A stretch of DNA of 64,000 nucleotides from an uncultured Eubacteriales bacterium (GCA_900316415.1 ONCV01000001.1:62001-126000), one strand, 5' to 3'; positions 8,059 through 17,833 are shown, numbered from the stretch's first letter. Numbers and translations are program-made. Notes: generated by a model not told the origin, from the sequence alone.

Positions 8059-9513
8059 GTGAAAAAGATACTGAGCCTTCTGCTGGTCCTGATGATGCTG
8101 ACCTCCGCGGCGGCCTTCGCGGAGGATGCCCCCGGCGGCACCCCGCCCGGAGATCCGCCGTCCAGCGCCATGGGCACGCCCCCCGAAGGCGGCCCCGGCG
8201 GGACCCCGCCCGGAGACCCGCCGTCCGGTCCGATGGGAACGCCGCCCGACGGAGCCCCCGGGGAGGGCGGCGGATTTGGGGGAGGCACCCCGCCCGGAGG
8301 CGGAAGCGCGTCCTTTGAATATACCGCGGCGACGGAAATCACCGCCGCCGACGAGCAGTCCGGCCAGACCTACGCCTCGGACACCGCGGACGAGAGCGCG
8401 CTGATCGTGAACACGGAGGAAGAGGTTCGCATCACGGATCCCACGGTGACCAAGACGGGGAGCTCCAGCGGCGGGGACAGCTGCAACTTCTACGGGCTGA
8501 ACGCGGCGCTGCTGGTGATGGGCGGATCGGTGACCACCATTTCCGGCGGCACCGTGACCTCGGACGCGGACGGCGCGAACGGCGTTTTCTGCTACGGCGG
8601 AAACGGCGCCTCCAACGGCGCCGGCGGCGACGGCACCACCGTGGTGATCAGCGATACCACCATTACCACCACCGGCAACGGATCCGGCGGAATCATGACC
8701 ACGGGCGGCGGGATAACCTACGCGAACAACCTGACCGTGACCACCTCCGGCGGCTCCTCCGCGCCGATCCGGACGGACCGGGGCGGCGGCACGGTGGAGG
8801 TCAGCGGAGGGACCTATACCTCCAACGGCCTGGGGTCTCCGGCCATCTATTCCACGGCGGATATCACGGTGCGGGATGCCACGCTGGTGTCCAACCTGTC
8901 CGAGGGCGTGTGCATCGAGGGCATGAATTCCATCACCCTGGAGAACTGCGACCTGACCGCGAACAACACCGCCATGAACGGGAAGGCCACCTTCCTGGAC
9001 AGCATCATGATCTATCAGTCCATGAGCGGCGACGCGGACAGCGGCACCTCCTCCTTTACGATGACCGGGGGCAGCCTCACCAGCCGGAGCGGGCACATGT
9101 TCCATGTGACCAACACCCACGCGATGATCACGCTGAGCGGCGTGGACCTGATCAATGAGGGCAGCGACGTGCTTCTCTCCGTCTGTGACGACGGGTGGAA
9201 CGGCGCCTCCAATACCGCGGAGCTGATCACGGACGGCCAGGAAATGAGCGGCACGATCCTGGTGGGGGACAACGCGAGCCTGACGCTGACGCTGCGGAAC
9301 AGCTCCGCCTTTGAGGGAACGGTCAGCGGCGAAATCACCAGCGCGAAGGGGGACGCGGTCTCCTCCGAGGTCGGGAACGTCGCCGTGATTCTGGACGACA
9401 CCAGCACCTGGACGCTGACGGCGGATACCTGGATCTCCTCCCTGGAGGGGGATGCCTCCCGGATTGTCGGAAACGGCTATACGCTGTATGTGAACGGCGA
9501 AGCGATCAACTGA
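8059..9513 (+). CDS. Secreted beta-helix-like repeat protein
   Basis: A 484-residue exported protein. Residues 1-21 are a signal peptide (Lys-Lys, hydrophobic core, AFA cleavage site). Residues 26-67 are two 21-residue copies of a Gly/Pro-rich GGTPPGDPPS...MGTPP unit, probably an extended linker. Residues from about 90 to the end are short Thr/Ser/Gly/Asn-rich beta repeats (for example GGTVTSDADG, GSVTTISGGT), typical of right-handed beta-helix adhesins or pectate-lyase-like folds. No LPxTG anchor or S-layer domain is visible, so it is probably released or loosely attached. Start: the frame is open from 7987, but GTG 8059 has AAAGGAG at the right distance and begins the signal peptide. Confidence 0.75.
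   Translation: MKKILSLLLVLMMLTSAAAFAEDAPGGTPPGDPPSSAMGTPPEGGPGGTPPGDPPSGPMGTPPDGAPGEGGGFGGGTPPGGGSASFEYTAATEITAADEQSGQTYASDTADESALIVNTEEEVRITDPTVTKTGSSSGGDSCNFYGLNAALLVMGGSVTTISGGTVTSDADGANGVFCYGGNGASNGAGGDGTTVVISDTTITTTGNGSGGIMTTGGGITYANNLTVTTSGGSSAPIRTDRGGGTVEVSGGTYTSNGLGSPAIYSTADITVRDATLVSNLSEGVCIEGMNSITLENCDLTANNTAMNGKATFLDSIMIYQSMSGDADSGTSSFTMTGGSLTSRSGHMFHVTNTHAMITLSGVDLINEGSDVLLSVCDDGWNGASNTAELITDGQEMSGTILVGDNASLTLTLRNSSAFEGTVSGEITSAKGDAVSSEVGNVAVILDDTSTWTLTADTWISSLEGDASRIVGNGYTLYVNGEAIN
8134..8259 (+). repeat. Tandem 63-bp repeat, two copies
   Basis: Bases 8134-8196 and 8197-8259 encode two near-identical 21-residue Gly/Pro-rich units (residues 26-46 and 47-67) of the secreted protein. 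A unit this regular can change copy number by slippage. Confidence 0.8.
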
Positions 9514-9545
9514 CCGCGGGAGGAAACTCCCGGAACGGATTGGCA

Positions 9546-9579
9546 GGAAGCGGACTCCCCGAAAGGGAGCCCGCTTTCC
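9546..9579 (+). terminator. Hairpin after the beta-helix gene
   Basis: GGAAGCGGACTCCC and GGGAGCCCGCTTTCC pair around CGAAA, 33 bases after the stop. There is only a short broken T-tract afterwards (GCGCTTTCC). Confidence 0.6.
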
Positions 9580-9711
9580 GCGCTTTCCCGCCGGTTCCGC
9601 CGCCCCCGCCCGGAGACGGAGCGCCTTCGGGGGAGAAGGAAGAAGAAAAGGGACGTCGAATATAGAAAAAAGGAAGGCTTGGCCGAAAGCGGCGGCGGGA
9701 GGAACGGACGG

Positions 9712-12150
9712 ATGATGACGGAAAGAAACCTGCGGGTGCTGGAGTTCACCCGCATTCGGGAGATGCTGGCGGAAGGCGCGCTGACGGCCATCGGAGCGGA
9801 AAAATGCATGGCGCTGGTTCCCTCCGATACGATGTATGACATTGAACGGGCCCAGCGGGAAACAGAGGAAGCCACGGTGATCCTCCAGTACGTGGGCGGA
9901 CACCCGCTGACGGAATTTCCGGATGCCAGGCCCGCCCTCACGGTCTGCGAGAAGGGCGGAACCCTGAGCCCCGGCATGCTGCTGAGCGTGGCGGCGCTGC
10001 TGCGCGCCAGCCGGGCGGCCCGGGACGCGCTGATCACGGACCGGGAGAATACGCCCCTGCTGCGGGGCCGGGCGGAGCTGCTGACGGAAGCCCGGAACGT
10101 GGAGCGGGACATCACCGACGCCATCCTCAGCGAGGACGAGATCGCCGACCGGGCCTCCTCGGAGCTGATGAATATCCGGCGCCACCTGCGCGGCGCGCAG
10201 GAGCGGATCAAGGACCGGCTGAACCAGATGATCCGGTCCTCCGCGGTGCAGAAGTATCTGCAGGATACGATCCTGACCATGCGGAACAACCGCTATGTGC
10301 TGGCGGTGAAGGCGGAATACCGCGCGCAGGTTCCCGGGCTGGTGCACGACCAGAGCACGTCCGGCGCCACCCTGTTCATCGAGCCCATGGCCGCGGTGGA
10401 GATGGGCAACGAGATCCGGGAATGGGAGATCCGGGAGGCCCGGGAGATTGACCGGATACTGGCCGCGCTGAGCAATGAGGTCGCCCCCTTGGCGCCGCAG
10501 CTGCGTGACAGCGTCGAGATGCTGGGGGAACTGGACTTCATCTTCGCGAAGGGACTGCTGAGCCGCAGGCTGCGGTGCACGGCGCCGAAAATGAATGAGG
10601 CGGGCTTCCTCCATATCGTCCGCGGGCGGCATCCGCTGCTGGATCCGGAGAAGGTGGTGCCCAGCGATATTTATCTGGGCTATCCGCCGGAAAAGAAGCG
10701 GGAGGAGCGGGCCGCGGGAGAAAAGAGGGAAAAGACGGATCTGGCCCGGGAAGCGGAGCCCGGGGCGGGATTCAATACCCTGGTGATTACCGGACCGAAT
10801 ACGGGAGGCAAGACGGTCACCCTGAAGACCATCGGGCTGCTGACCCTTATGGCGCAGGCGGGGCTGCAGGTGCCCGCGGAGCTGGGGACGGAGCTGGCGG
10901 TGTTTGAGCAGGTCTGGGCGGATATCGGGGACGAGCAGTCCATCGAGCAGAGCCTGAGCACCTTCAGCGGACACATGACGAATATCGTGCAGATCATGCG
11001 GGAGGTGACGCCGCGGGATCTGGTGCTCTTTGACGAGCTGGGGGCGGGAACGGATCCCACGGAAGGCGCGGCCCTGGCCCAGAGCATTCTGACCCGGCTG
11101 CTGCACATCCGGGTGCGCACGGTGGCGACCACCCATTACAGCGAGCTGAAGGTTTTCGCCCTGACGACGGAGGGCGTTGAGAACGCCAGCGTGGAATTCG
11201 ACGTGGAGACCCTGCGGCCGACCTACCGGCTGAGCATCGGCGTGCCCGGAAAGAGCAACGCCTTCGAGATCAGCCGCCGGCTGGGGCTGGCGGAGAACCT
11301 GATCGAAGGCGCGAAGAAGCTGCTGAGCAGCGATGAGGTGAAATTCGAGGACGTGATCGCCAACGCGGAATACCACCGGCAGATCGCGGAGCGGGAGCGC
11401 CAGCTGGCCCAGGAGGCCAGCCGGGAGACGCTGAAGCTGCGGGATGAGGCGGAGCGGCTGCGGCGGGAGATGGAGGAAAAGCGGGAGCAAAGCGTTCGCA
11501 AGGCGAAGGAGGAGGCCCGGCGCATCCTCCAGGATGCCCGGCGGGAGAGCGAAGGCATCATCAGTGAGCTGAAGCGGATGAAGAAGGAGGCCGGATCCGC
11601 CGCGGAGGTCAATACTCTGCGGCACCGGCTGGAGGAAGGCATCGACGAGCTGAGCGAGGGGCTGGCCGCCCCCGCCCCGGAGGAAGGGGAGGCGCCGAAG
11701 ACCGTGCGGCCCGGGGATCAGGTGAAGGTGCTGACCCTGGGCACGGAGGCCTCCGTGCTGGCGGCGCCCAATGCCCGGGGCGAGGTGGAGCTGGCCAGCG
11801 GAAACCTGAAATTCAAGGCGAAGCTGCAGGACCTGCGGCTGACGCGGAAGGCTCCGGAAAAGGAGAAGACTGTGGTGCGGGCGAAGACCGGCACCATGAC
11901 GCGGACCGTTCCGATGGAGTGCGACGTGCGGGGAATGAACCTGGAGGAGGCTCTCGGCGCGGTGGAAATCTATCTGGATGAAGCCGTGATGGCCGGGCTG
12001 CACGAGGTCAGCATCATTCACGGAAAGGGCACCGGCGTGCTGAAGAGCGGCATCCGGCAGGATCTGAGAAGAAACCGGCATGTGAAATCCTGCCGCCCCG
12101 GCATGTACGGGGAGGGCGAGGACGGCGTGACCGTGGTTACGCTGAAATAG
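9712..12150 (+). CDS. mutS2: MutS2 / RqcU ribosome-collision and recombination factor
   Basis: An 812-residue MutS2. It has the MutS core and lever region, Walker A TGPNTGGKT at residues 360-368, the Walker B stretch DLVLFDELGAGTDP, a long charged coiled coil (about 510-640) and a C-terminal Smr endonuclease domain from about 735 (DVRGMNLEEA, HGKGTG). In Bacillus this family splits collided ribosomes for quality control and was first linked to recombination suppression. A charged insertion of about 25 residues (KKREERAAGEKREK...) precedes Walker A. Start: ATG 9712 with GGGAGG nine bases upstream; the TTG at 9679 has its purine run only one base away. Confidence 0.95.
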   Translation: MMTERNLRVLEFTRIREMLAEGALTAIGAEKCMALVPSDTMYDIERAQRETEEATVILQYVGGHPLTEFPDARPALTVCEKGGTLSPGMLLSVAALLRASRAARDALITDRENTPLLRGRAELLTEARNVERDITDAILSEDEIADRASSELMNIRRHLRGAQERIKDRLNQMIRSSAVQKYLQDTILTMRNNRYVLAVKAEYRAQVPGLVHDQSTSGATLFIEPMAAVEMGNEIREWEIREAREIDRILAALSNEVAPLAPQLRDSVEMLGELDFIFAKGLLSRRLRCTAPKMNEAGFLHIVRGRHPLLDPEKVVPSDIYLGYPPEKKREERAAGEKREKTDLAREAEPGAGFNTLVITGPNTGGKTVTLKTIGLLTLMAQAGLQVPAELGTELAVFEQVWADIGDEQSIEQSLSTFSGHMTNIVQIMREVTPRDLVLFDELGAGTDPTEGAALAQSILTRLLHIRVRTVATTHYSELKVFALTTEGVENASVEFDVETLRPTYRLSIGVPGKSNAFEISRRLGLAENLIEGAKKLLSSDEVKFEDVIANAEYHRQIAERERQLAQEASRETLKLRDEAERLRREMEEKREQSVRKAKEEARRILQDARRESEGIISELKRMKKEAGSAAEVNTLRHRLEEGIDELSEGLAAPAPEEGEAPKTVRPGDQVKVLTLGTEASVLAAPNARGEVELASGNLKFKAKLQDLRLTRKAPEKEKTVVRAKTGTMTRTVPMECDVRGMNLEEALGAVEIYLDEAVMAGLHEVSIIHGKGTGVLKSGIRQDLRRNRHVKSCRPGMYGEGEDGVTVVTLK

Positions 12151-12164
12151 GCGGAGGGAAGAGC

Positions 12165-12857
12165 ATGAAGGAGAAACCGAACATTCTGGTGGTGGACGAT
12201 GATCCGAACATTTCCACGTTGGTATCGCTGTACCTGGAGAAGGAAGGCTACGAGGTGCGCACGGCCAGCCGGGGCGACAGCGCGGTGGAGGAGTTTACCC
12301 GCCTCCCTCCGGACCTGATGCTGCTGGACGTGATGCTGCCCGGTATGGACGGGTACCAGGTGCTGCGGAACATCCGGAAGAGCAGCCAGATTCCCGTGAT
12401 CATGCTGACCGCCCGGGACGAGACCTTCGACAAGGTGCTGGGGCTGGAGCTGGGAGCGGACGATTACATCACCAAGCCCTTCGACACCAAGGAGCTGGTG
12501 GCCCGGGTGAAGGCGGTGCTGCGCAGGACCCAGGGCGGCGAGGAGGAGAAGAAGACGGATCTTTCCTTCCCCGGGCTGACGATCAGCCTGGCGGAATACG
12601 CGGTCTACTATGAGGGAAAGCGGCTGGACATGCCGCCCCGGGAGCTGGAGGTGCTCTACTTTCTGGCTTCCTCGCCCAATCAGGTGTTCACCCGGGAGCA
12701 GCTGCTGCGGCAGGTCTGGGATTTCGATTTCTACGGGGACAGCCGCACGGTGGACGTGCATATCAAGCGCCTGCGGGAGAAGCTGCCCGACAGCGAGAAA
12801 TACGGATGGAGCATTCACACGGTCCGGGGCGTGGGATACAAGTTTGAACTGAACTGA
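12165..12857 (+). CDS. OmpR-family response regulator
   Basis: A 230-residue two-component regulator. The receiver domain has the acidic pocket VVDDD (residues 9-13), the phospho-acceptor Asp55 in LMLLDVMLPGMDG, Thr in MLTARD and Lys in YITKPF. A winged-helix DNA-binding domain follows (EQLLRQVWDFDF, SRTVDVHIKRLREKL, VRGVGYKF). It starts 14 bases after mutS2. Its partner kinase is encoded at 14054, with a serine hydrolase gene between them. Confidence 0.96.
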   Translation: MKEKPNILVVDDDPNISTLVSLYLEKEGYEVRTASRGDSAVEEFTRLPPDLMLLDVMLPGMDGYQVLRNIRKSSQIPVIMLTARDETFDKVLGLELGADDYITKPFDTKELVARVKAVLRRTQGGEEEKKTDLSFPGLTISLAEYAVYYEGKRLDMPPRELEVLYFLASSPNQVFTREQLLRQVWDFDFYGDSRTVDVHIKRLREKLPDSEKYGWSIHTVRGVGYKFELN

Positions 12858-12867
12858 GGAGAGGCGG

Positions 12868-14052
12868 ATGAGCGAAGCGGTTCGGGAGCTGGGGGAGGCC
12901 ATCGGCTACTTCACCCGGCAGACCCGCATCATGGACGGCCTGGCCGTGGCCTGCGGACAGGGAAACCGCCGCCTGAGGGCCTGGGACGGGCGGGACATGG
13001 GCGAAAAGACGGTTTTTGACCTGGCGTCCGTGACCAAGATCTTCACCGGCCTCTGCCTGATGCGCCTGTGGGAGAAGGGCAGGCTGGATCCGCGGCGGCG
13101 GGTGCGGGAGTACTGCCCGGAATTCCGCCGGCTGGGCCCGGTGACCGTGGAGCAGCTGATGGCCTTCCAGGTTCAGCTGAAGACCCCGGAGCGGATCGAC
13201 CGGCAGGCGAGCCGGGAGCAGGCGCTTTTCTGCCTGCGGGAAACGGAGACGGTCGGCGCGCCGGGAAGGAGGGCCTATTCCGACATTCCCGCCATGATTC
13301 TGAAATATGTCATCGAACGGACGGCGGAGCGGAGCCTGGCGGACTGCGTGAAGGAGCTGGTGACGGCGCCCGCGGAGATGGAGAATACCTGGGCGGCGGT
13401 GCCGGAAAACCGGCGGGCCGACTGCCTGCTCTACGGCCCCGAATACCGGATCGAGGGGGAGGACTGGATCTGCCGGAGCGATCCGGCCCGGGGCATTCCC
13501 CACGACCCCAAGGCGGCGATCCTGCAGGGGGATACCGGGGATCTGTGCGGCCACGCGGGGCTCTTTTCCACCCTGGAGGACATGGAGCGGCTGGCGCGGG
13601 CGCTGCTGGCGGGCCGCCTCCTGAAGCCGGAAGGGCTGGCGCAGATGGCCGTGAACCGGACGGGGCGCATGCTCCCGGACGGGAGCTACACCCAGTATCT
13701 GGGATACTGCTGCTATCGCCGGCATCCGGATCAGTATTATTCGGAGATCCCGGCGCACATGAGCGACGCGGCCTTCGGCATCGGCGGGTTCACGGGAAAC
13801 CATTTCAGCGTGGATCCGGGGACGGGCCGGTATACCGTGATGCTGGGAAACCGGGTGCGGGACCGGCTGACGGTGCTGCTCCCCCCGGAGGGAAGGCGCC
13901 GGGAGGACTACGGCCTGCGGGCGGACGGAACCGGGGAAATCCGATGGAGGGACGGAACGGTGCATCCCTCCTCGGTGAACTATGTGCATCAGAAGGATGA
14001 GCATCTGCACGCGGTGATCGCCCGGATGCTGACGAGAGAAGAAGGGGAATAG
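12868..14052 (+). CDS. Beta-lactamase-family serine hydrolase
   Basis: A 394-residue protein of the class C beta-lactamase / PBP4* / EstB group. The nucleophile motif is S-V-T-K at residues 54-57 in FDLASVTKIFTGLCLMRLWEKG, followed by the family segment ARRAYSDIPAM (Y-S-D in place of the YxN tyrosine motif) and a C-terminal GIGGFTGN that resembles the HxG/KTG region. There is no signal peptide or membrane segment, so it appears cytosolic. Ten bases separate it from the regulator gene and one from the kinase gene, so all three are co-translated. The substrate, peptide, ester or muropeptide, cannot be told. Confidence 0.85.
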   Translation: MSEAVRELGEAIGYFTRQTRIMDGLAVACGQGNRRLRAWDGRDMGEKTVFDLASVTKIFTGLCLMRLWEKGRLDPRRRVREYCPEFRRLGPVTVEQLMAFQVQLKTPERIDRQASREQALFCLRETETVGAPGRRAYSDIPAMILKYVIERTAERSLADCVKELVTAPAEMENTWAAVPENRRADCLLYGPEYRIEGEDWICRSDPARGIPHDPKAAILQGDTGDLCGHAGLFSTLEDMERLARALLAGRLLKPEGLAQMAVNRTGRMLPDGSYTQYLGYCCYRRHPDQYYSEIPAHMSDAAFGIGGFTGNHFSVDPGTGRYTVMLGNRVRDRLTVLLPPEGRRREDYGLRADGTGEIRWRDGTVHPSSVNYVHQKDEHLHAVIARMLTREEGE

Positions 14053-14053
14053 G

Positions 14054-15487
14054 GTGAACAGTCTCTTCGCGCGGATCATGGCGGTGGTGCTGAGCGTGAT
14101 CCTGCTGCTGACCATTGCGCTGAGCGTGCTGAGCTACCTCAGCCTGCGGGATCAGCGGATCAATGCCCGGCTGGACTATCTGGCCTCGGAGGCGGAGGAA
14201 ATCGCCTTCCTGGCGGCGGACCAGAACGGCGGCGCCGGGGGCATGTATCTGTTCCAGTCCTCCCGGAGATACCTGAACCGCATGGCCCAGAAGGTCTATG
14301 AGGAATTCGGCGCCTATATCGCCGTGGTGGACCGCTGGGGCAATGTGATGAGCAATATCCAGACCGCCTACAGCGAGGACCCGGACTTCGTGGCCAGCCT
14401 GAGCGGGGAGGAAATCTCCGAGGCCCTGCAGCAGGTGCTGGCGGGGGAGACGATCCGGGTCCGGAGCATGGTGGGGGCGGACGCGGCCTTCACGGTGGGG
14501 GTTCCCTTCATGCAGGCGGAAATCGTGACCGGGGCGGTGTTTATCCAGACCAAGGCCCAGCGGATTCAGGGCGGAACGGAGGATCTGCTGTGGCAGGTTG
14601 TGGCGGTGGCCGTTCTGGCGGCGGCGCTGGGCGCGGTGGCGGTCAGCGTGATCGTCCGGTCCATCATGAAGCCCCTGACCTCCCTGACCGAGGCGGCCCG
14701 GGCCATGGCGGAGGGAGACTTTGACCGGGAGCTGAACGAGAACCGGGGGGACCGGGAGCTGCGGCAGCTGACCCGGACCTTCCGGGACATGCGGGAAAAG
14801 CGGAAGGTCATGGAGGAAAGCCAGCGGGAATTCGTGGCGAATGTGAGCCATGAGCTGCGGAGCCCGATCACCAGCATCAAGGGCTTCGCGGAGGGCATGG
14901 CGGAGGGCGTGATTCCGCCGGAGGAGCATCCGAAATACCTGCGCCTGGTGGCGGAGGAAAGCAACCGGCTGAGCCGCCTGGTGGGCGATCTGCTGCAGCT
15001 GAGCCGGCTGGAGCGGGAGGACGCCGCGCTGGAAAAGACGGAATTCGACATGAACGAGATGCTGCGGAAGGCGGTCATCCGGAGAATGACCGACCTGGAA
15101 GGAAAGAAGATCGAGGTGGAATGCGACTTCCGGGCGGAGCCCTGCCAGGTGAAGGCGGATCAGGAGCGGATCGAACAGGTGGTGATCAACCTGCTGGACA
15201 ACGCGATCAAATTCACGGAGGAAGGGGGCAAGATCCTGCTGCGGACGGAGAAGCACGGGACGCTGGCGGAAATCACCGTCTGGGACGACGGCGCGGAGAT
15301 TCCCCCGGAGGACCGGCCGCGGGTGTTCGAACGGTTCTTTACGGCGGACCGGGCGCATACCTCGGGCAAGGGAACGGGCCTGGGGCTGAGCATCTGCCAG
15401 CGGATTCTGGAGATGCACGGCCGGGAGATCCGACTGCTGGATTCGCCGGCGGGCACGGCCTTCGCCTTCACCCTGGACGCGGTCTGA
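14054..15487 (+). CDS. Sensor histidine kinase
   Basis: A 477-residue membrane kinase: TM1 at about 7-29, an extracytoplasmic sensor of about 145 residues, TM2 at about 178-200, HAMP domain, HisKA box with His266 in [14 protein letters not shown], and an HATPase domain with N box ([14 protein letters not shown]), G1 ([10 protein letters not shown], where the usual DxGxGI is DDGAEI), F box and G2 ([10 protein letters not shown]). It phosphorylates the OmpR-type regulator encoded at 12165. GTG start, one base after the hydrolase stop. Confidence 0.95.
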   Translation: MNSLFARIMAVVLSVILLLTIALSVLSYLSLRDQRINARLDYLASEAEEIAFLAADQNGGAGGMYLFQSSRRYLNRMAQKVYEEFGAYIAVVDRWGNVMSNIQTAYSEDPDFVASLSGEEISEALQQVLAGETIRVRSMVGADAAFTVGVPFMQAEIVTGAVFIQTKAQRIQGGTEDLLWQVVAVAVLAAALGAVAVSVIVRSIMKPLTSLTEAARAMAEGDFDRELNENRGDRELRQLTRTFRDMREKRKVMEESQREFVANVSHELRSPITSIKGFAEGMAEGVIPPEEHPKYLRLVAEESNRLSRLVGDLLQLSRLEREDAALEKTEFDMNEMLRKAVIRRMTDLEGKKIEVECDFRAEPCQVKADQERIEQVVINLLDNAIKFTEEGGKILLRTEKHGTLAEITVWDDGAEIPPEDRPRVFERFFTADRAHTSGKGTGLGLSICQRILEMHGREIRLLDSPAGTAFAFTLDAV

Positions 15488-15564
15488 CGGCTTCGCCGGG
15501 CTCCGGAAAAAGGCGAAAAAAACGGCTGAAACGCAGCAATTTCGGCACCTTTTTGGAAAAAGGC

Positions 15565-15592
15565 TTGACAGAAAACGGAAATCGGATATACT
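15565..15592 (+). promoter_or_regulatory. HU gene promoter
   Basis: Consensus TTGACA (15565-15570) and TATACT (15587-15592) with 16-base spacing, 35 bases before the HU start. Confidence 0.8.
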
Positions 15593-15627
15593 TAGGAACG
15601 CAATATTACCCAAGGAGGTTATGTGTG

Positions 15628-15903
15628 ATGAACAAAGGTGAACTGGTAGCCGCTCTGGCCGCGAAGACCGAGCTGAGCAAGAAGGATTCTGAAGCTGCGC
15701 TGAACGCGCTGGTCGATGTGATCAGTGACACCATCGCCAAGGGCGAGAAGGTTCAGCTGATCGGATTTGGCACTTTCGAGCGCAAGGATCGTCCTGCCCG
15801 CACCGCCCGGAATCCCCGGACCGGAGAGGAAGTCAAGATCGCCGCTTCCAAGGCCCCCGCTTTCAAGGCCGGCAAGGCTCTGAAGGACAAGGTCAACAAG
15901 TAA
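15628..15903 (+). CDS. hup: DNA-binding protein HU
   Basis: A 91-residue histone-like nucleoid protein. It begins [20 protein letters not shown] and carries the HU signature [21 protein letters not shown], whose arms clasp bent DNA, then the helix [20 protein letters not shown] lies nine bases before the ATG. Codon choice differs from neighbours (more GCT, CGT, GTC), in line with very high expression. Monocistronic between a consensus promoter and a terminator. Confidence 0.97.
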   Translation: MNKGELVAALAAKTELSKKDSEAALNALVDVISDTIAKGEKVQLIGFGTFERKDRPARTARNPRTGEEVKIAASKAPAFKAGKALKDKVNK

Positions 15904-15924
15904 TCACATGTTTTATGAAAAGAA

Positions 15925-15950
15925 CCCCGGCACTCCGCCGGGGCTCTTTT
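15925..15950 (+). terminator. Terminator of the HU gene
   Basis: CCCCGGC and GCCGGGG arms around ACTCC, followed by CTCTTTT, 21 bases after the stop. Confidence 0.88.
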
Positions 15951-16023
15951 CGATTTTCGCGGCGGGAAGCGGAACTCCCGGAGAAGCGCTGCGCTGAAAC
16001 TCTTCGGAAGCCCGTGTTTTTTC

Positions 16024-16052
16024 TTGCCAAAGGCGGCCGGTTTTGATAAAAT
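16024..16052 (+). promoter_or_regulatory. atp operon promoter
   Basis: TTGCCA (16024-16029) and TAAAAT (16047-16052) with 17-base spacing and a TG extended -10. It lies 31 bases before the atpI start. Confidence 0.78.
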
Positions 16053-16083
16053 ACCTACCATCGCTTGGGGAGGAGGCGCTTGC

Positions 16084-16506
16084 GTGAAGCTGGACGAAAC
16101 CGTTCGGAAGGAAACGGCCTACGCGGCCGTCTGGGTGGCGGCGCTTTCCCTGGTGATGGAGGCGGTTTTCCTGCTCCTTCGGAAGTGGGAGATGCCCGTG
16201 CTCTGGGGAAACCTGATCGGCGCGGCTGCCGCGGTGGGAAACTATCTGCTGCTGGCGGTGACGGTGACCCGGGCGGCCGGCGGCCCGAAGGAAAAGATCG
16301 CCCTGAAGGTCCGCTCCTCGATGACGGCCCGGCTGCTGGGCCAGGCAGGCATCTGCGCTGCGGCGATCGGGCTGCTGCATACAAATGTATACGCGACGGT
16401 GATTCCGCTGCTGTTCCCGCGGATTGGCATTGCCTTCCGCCCCTGGGTGGACAGGAAAAGGGGAAAGACCGCCGCTGATTCCGAAGGGAGTGAAATGCTT
16501 GACTGA
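16084..16506 (+). CDS. atpI: ATP synthase protein I-like membrane protein
   Basis: A 140-residue protein with about four membrane helices (residues 12-30, 38-60, about 85-105 and 107-125), placed first in an ATP synthase operon as AtpI usually is. AtpI assists c-ring assembly and ion uptake in several bacteria. Sequence identity of AtpI is always low, so the call rests on topology, size and position. GTG 16084 with GGAGG upstream is preferred; the open frame extends back to 16024, inside the promoter. Its end overlaps atpB by eight bases. Confidence 0.72.
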   Translation: MKLDETVRKETAYAAVWVAALSLVMEAVFLLLRKWEMPVLWGNLIGAAAAVGNYLLLAVTVTRAAGGPKEKIALKVRSSMTARLLGQAGICAAAIGLLHTNVYATVIPLLFPRIGIAFRPWVDRKRGKTAADSEGSEMLD

Positions 16507-17419
16507 GGAAAAGCGCGGAAGGGACGCCCGCTTCCGGAGGGTGGACGGGCTGCTGATCGCGCTGATGATTCTGCCCCTGGCGGCATGCATTGCGCTGAAG
16601 GTGCTTTTCACGCCGGCGAGCGAGGGCGTGGACATTTCCGGCGCCATGATCTACGCGACCATCCCCTTCCCCCTGCAGGAGCTGGTGATTACGGAATCCC
16701 AGATCAACAGCTGGGCCATCATCCTGACGCTGCTGGGGCTGTGCCTGTATCTGACCCACGGACTGACGGAGAAGGCGGAAACGAAGCGCCAGCTGATCGC
16801 GGAATGGATCGTGGAAAAATGCGAAGGGCTCGTGAACGCCAACATGGGAGAGCGGTATGCGGGCTATGAGTATCTGATCGCCGCGATCATGGGCCTGTCG
16901 GCGTTCTCCAGCCTCAGCTGCCTGATCGGGCTGTTCGCGCCGACCGGGGATGTGAACGTGACGGCGGGCTGGGCGATCCTGGTGTTCTGCCTGGTGACCT
17001 GGACGAAGATGCAGGGCGGCTTCCTGAACTATCTGAAGGGCTTCACGGAGCCGATTCCGATCTTCACGCCCATGAACTTCATCAGCGAGTTCTCCCTGCC
17101 GGTCAGCATGGCCTTCCGTCACTACGGAAACGTCATGAGCGGCGCGGTGATCTCCGCCCTGATCGGCACGGCGCTTCGCAGTCTGAGCAAAATGGTGCTG
17201 GGCTGGATCCCGGTGATCGGAACGATCCCGCTGCTGCAGATCGGTCTGCCGGCGATCCTGAGCATTTATTTCGACGTGTTCAGCGGCCTGATGCAGGCGT
17301 TCATTTTCGCCATGCTGACCATGCTGAACGTTTCCGGCGCCTTCCCCCAGGAAGCCTGGGAGAAGCGCCAACGGAAAAAGGCCATCCGGAAACAGCGGGC
17401 GGCCCTGGCCAAGGCATAG
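16499..17419 (+). CDS. atpB: F-type ATP synthase subunit a
   Basis: A 306-residue Fo stator subunit that forms the ion half-channels. The C-terminal half holds the essential arginine Arg207 in MAFRHYGNVMSG and the family stretch FTEPIPIFTPMNFISEFSLPVSM, then three membrane helices including LPAILSIYFDVFSGLMQAFIFAMLT. I chose TTG 16499, eight bases after a GGGAG site; an in-frame GTG at 16490 is possible but overlaps that site. The overlap with atpI implies coupled translation. Confidence 0.95.
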   Translation: MTEEKRGRDARFRRVDGLLIALMILPLAACIALKVLFTPASEGVDISGAMIYATIPFPLQELVITESQINSWAIILTLLGLCLYLTHGLTEKAETKRQLIAEWIVEKCEGLVNANMGERYAGYEYLIAAIMGLSAFSSLSCLIGLFAPTGDVNVTAGWAILVFCLVTWTKMQGGFLNYLKGFTEPIPIFTPMNFISEFSLPVSMAFRHYGNVMSGAVISALIGTALRSLSKMVLGWIPVIGTIPLLQIGLPAILSIYFDVFSGLMQAFIFAMLTMLNVSGAFPQEAWEKRQRKKAIRKQRAALAKA

Positions 17420-17749
<330 letters not shown>

Positions 17750-17772
17750 GATCTGCCCTGCGGGAAATCCTG

Positions 17773-17804
17773 GGCCGCGGCGGAACAGGGCTGTTCGCCG
17801 GGCC
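17773..17804 (+). other. Intercistronic hairpin between atpE and atpF
   Basis: In the 84-base gap after atpE, GGCGGAACAG and CTGTTCGCC form a stem with a short loop, extended by flanking GGCC pairs. No T-run follows, so it is more likely an RNA-stability or processing element than a terminator. The c subunit is needed in many more copies than b, which fits such an element. Confidence 0.5.
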
Positions 17805-17833
17805 GGAAGCAAAATCAGGGGAGAGGCATCACA

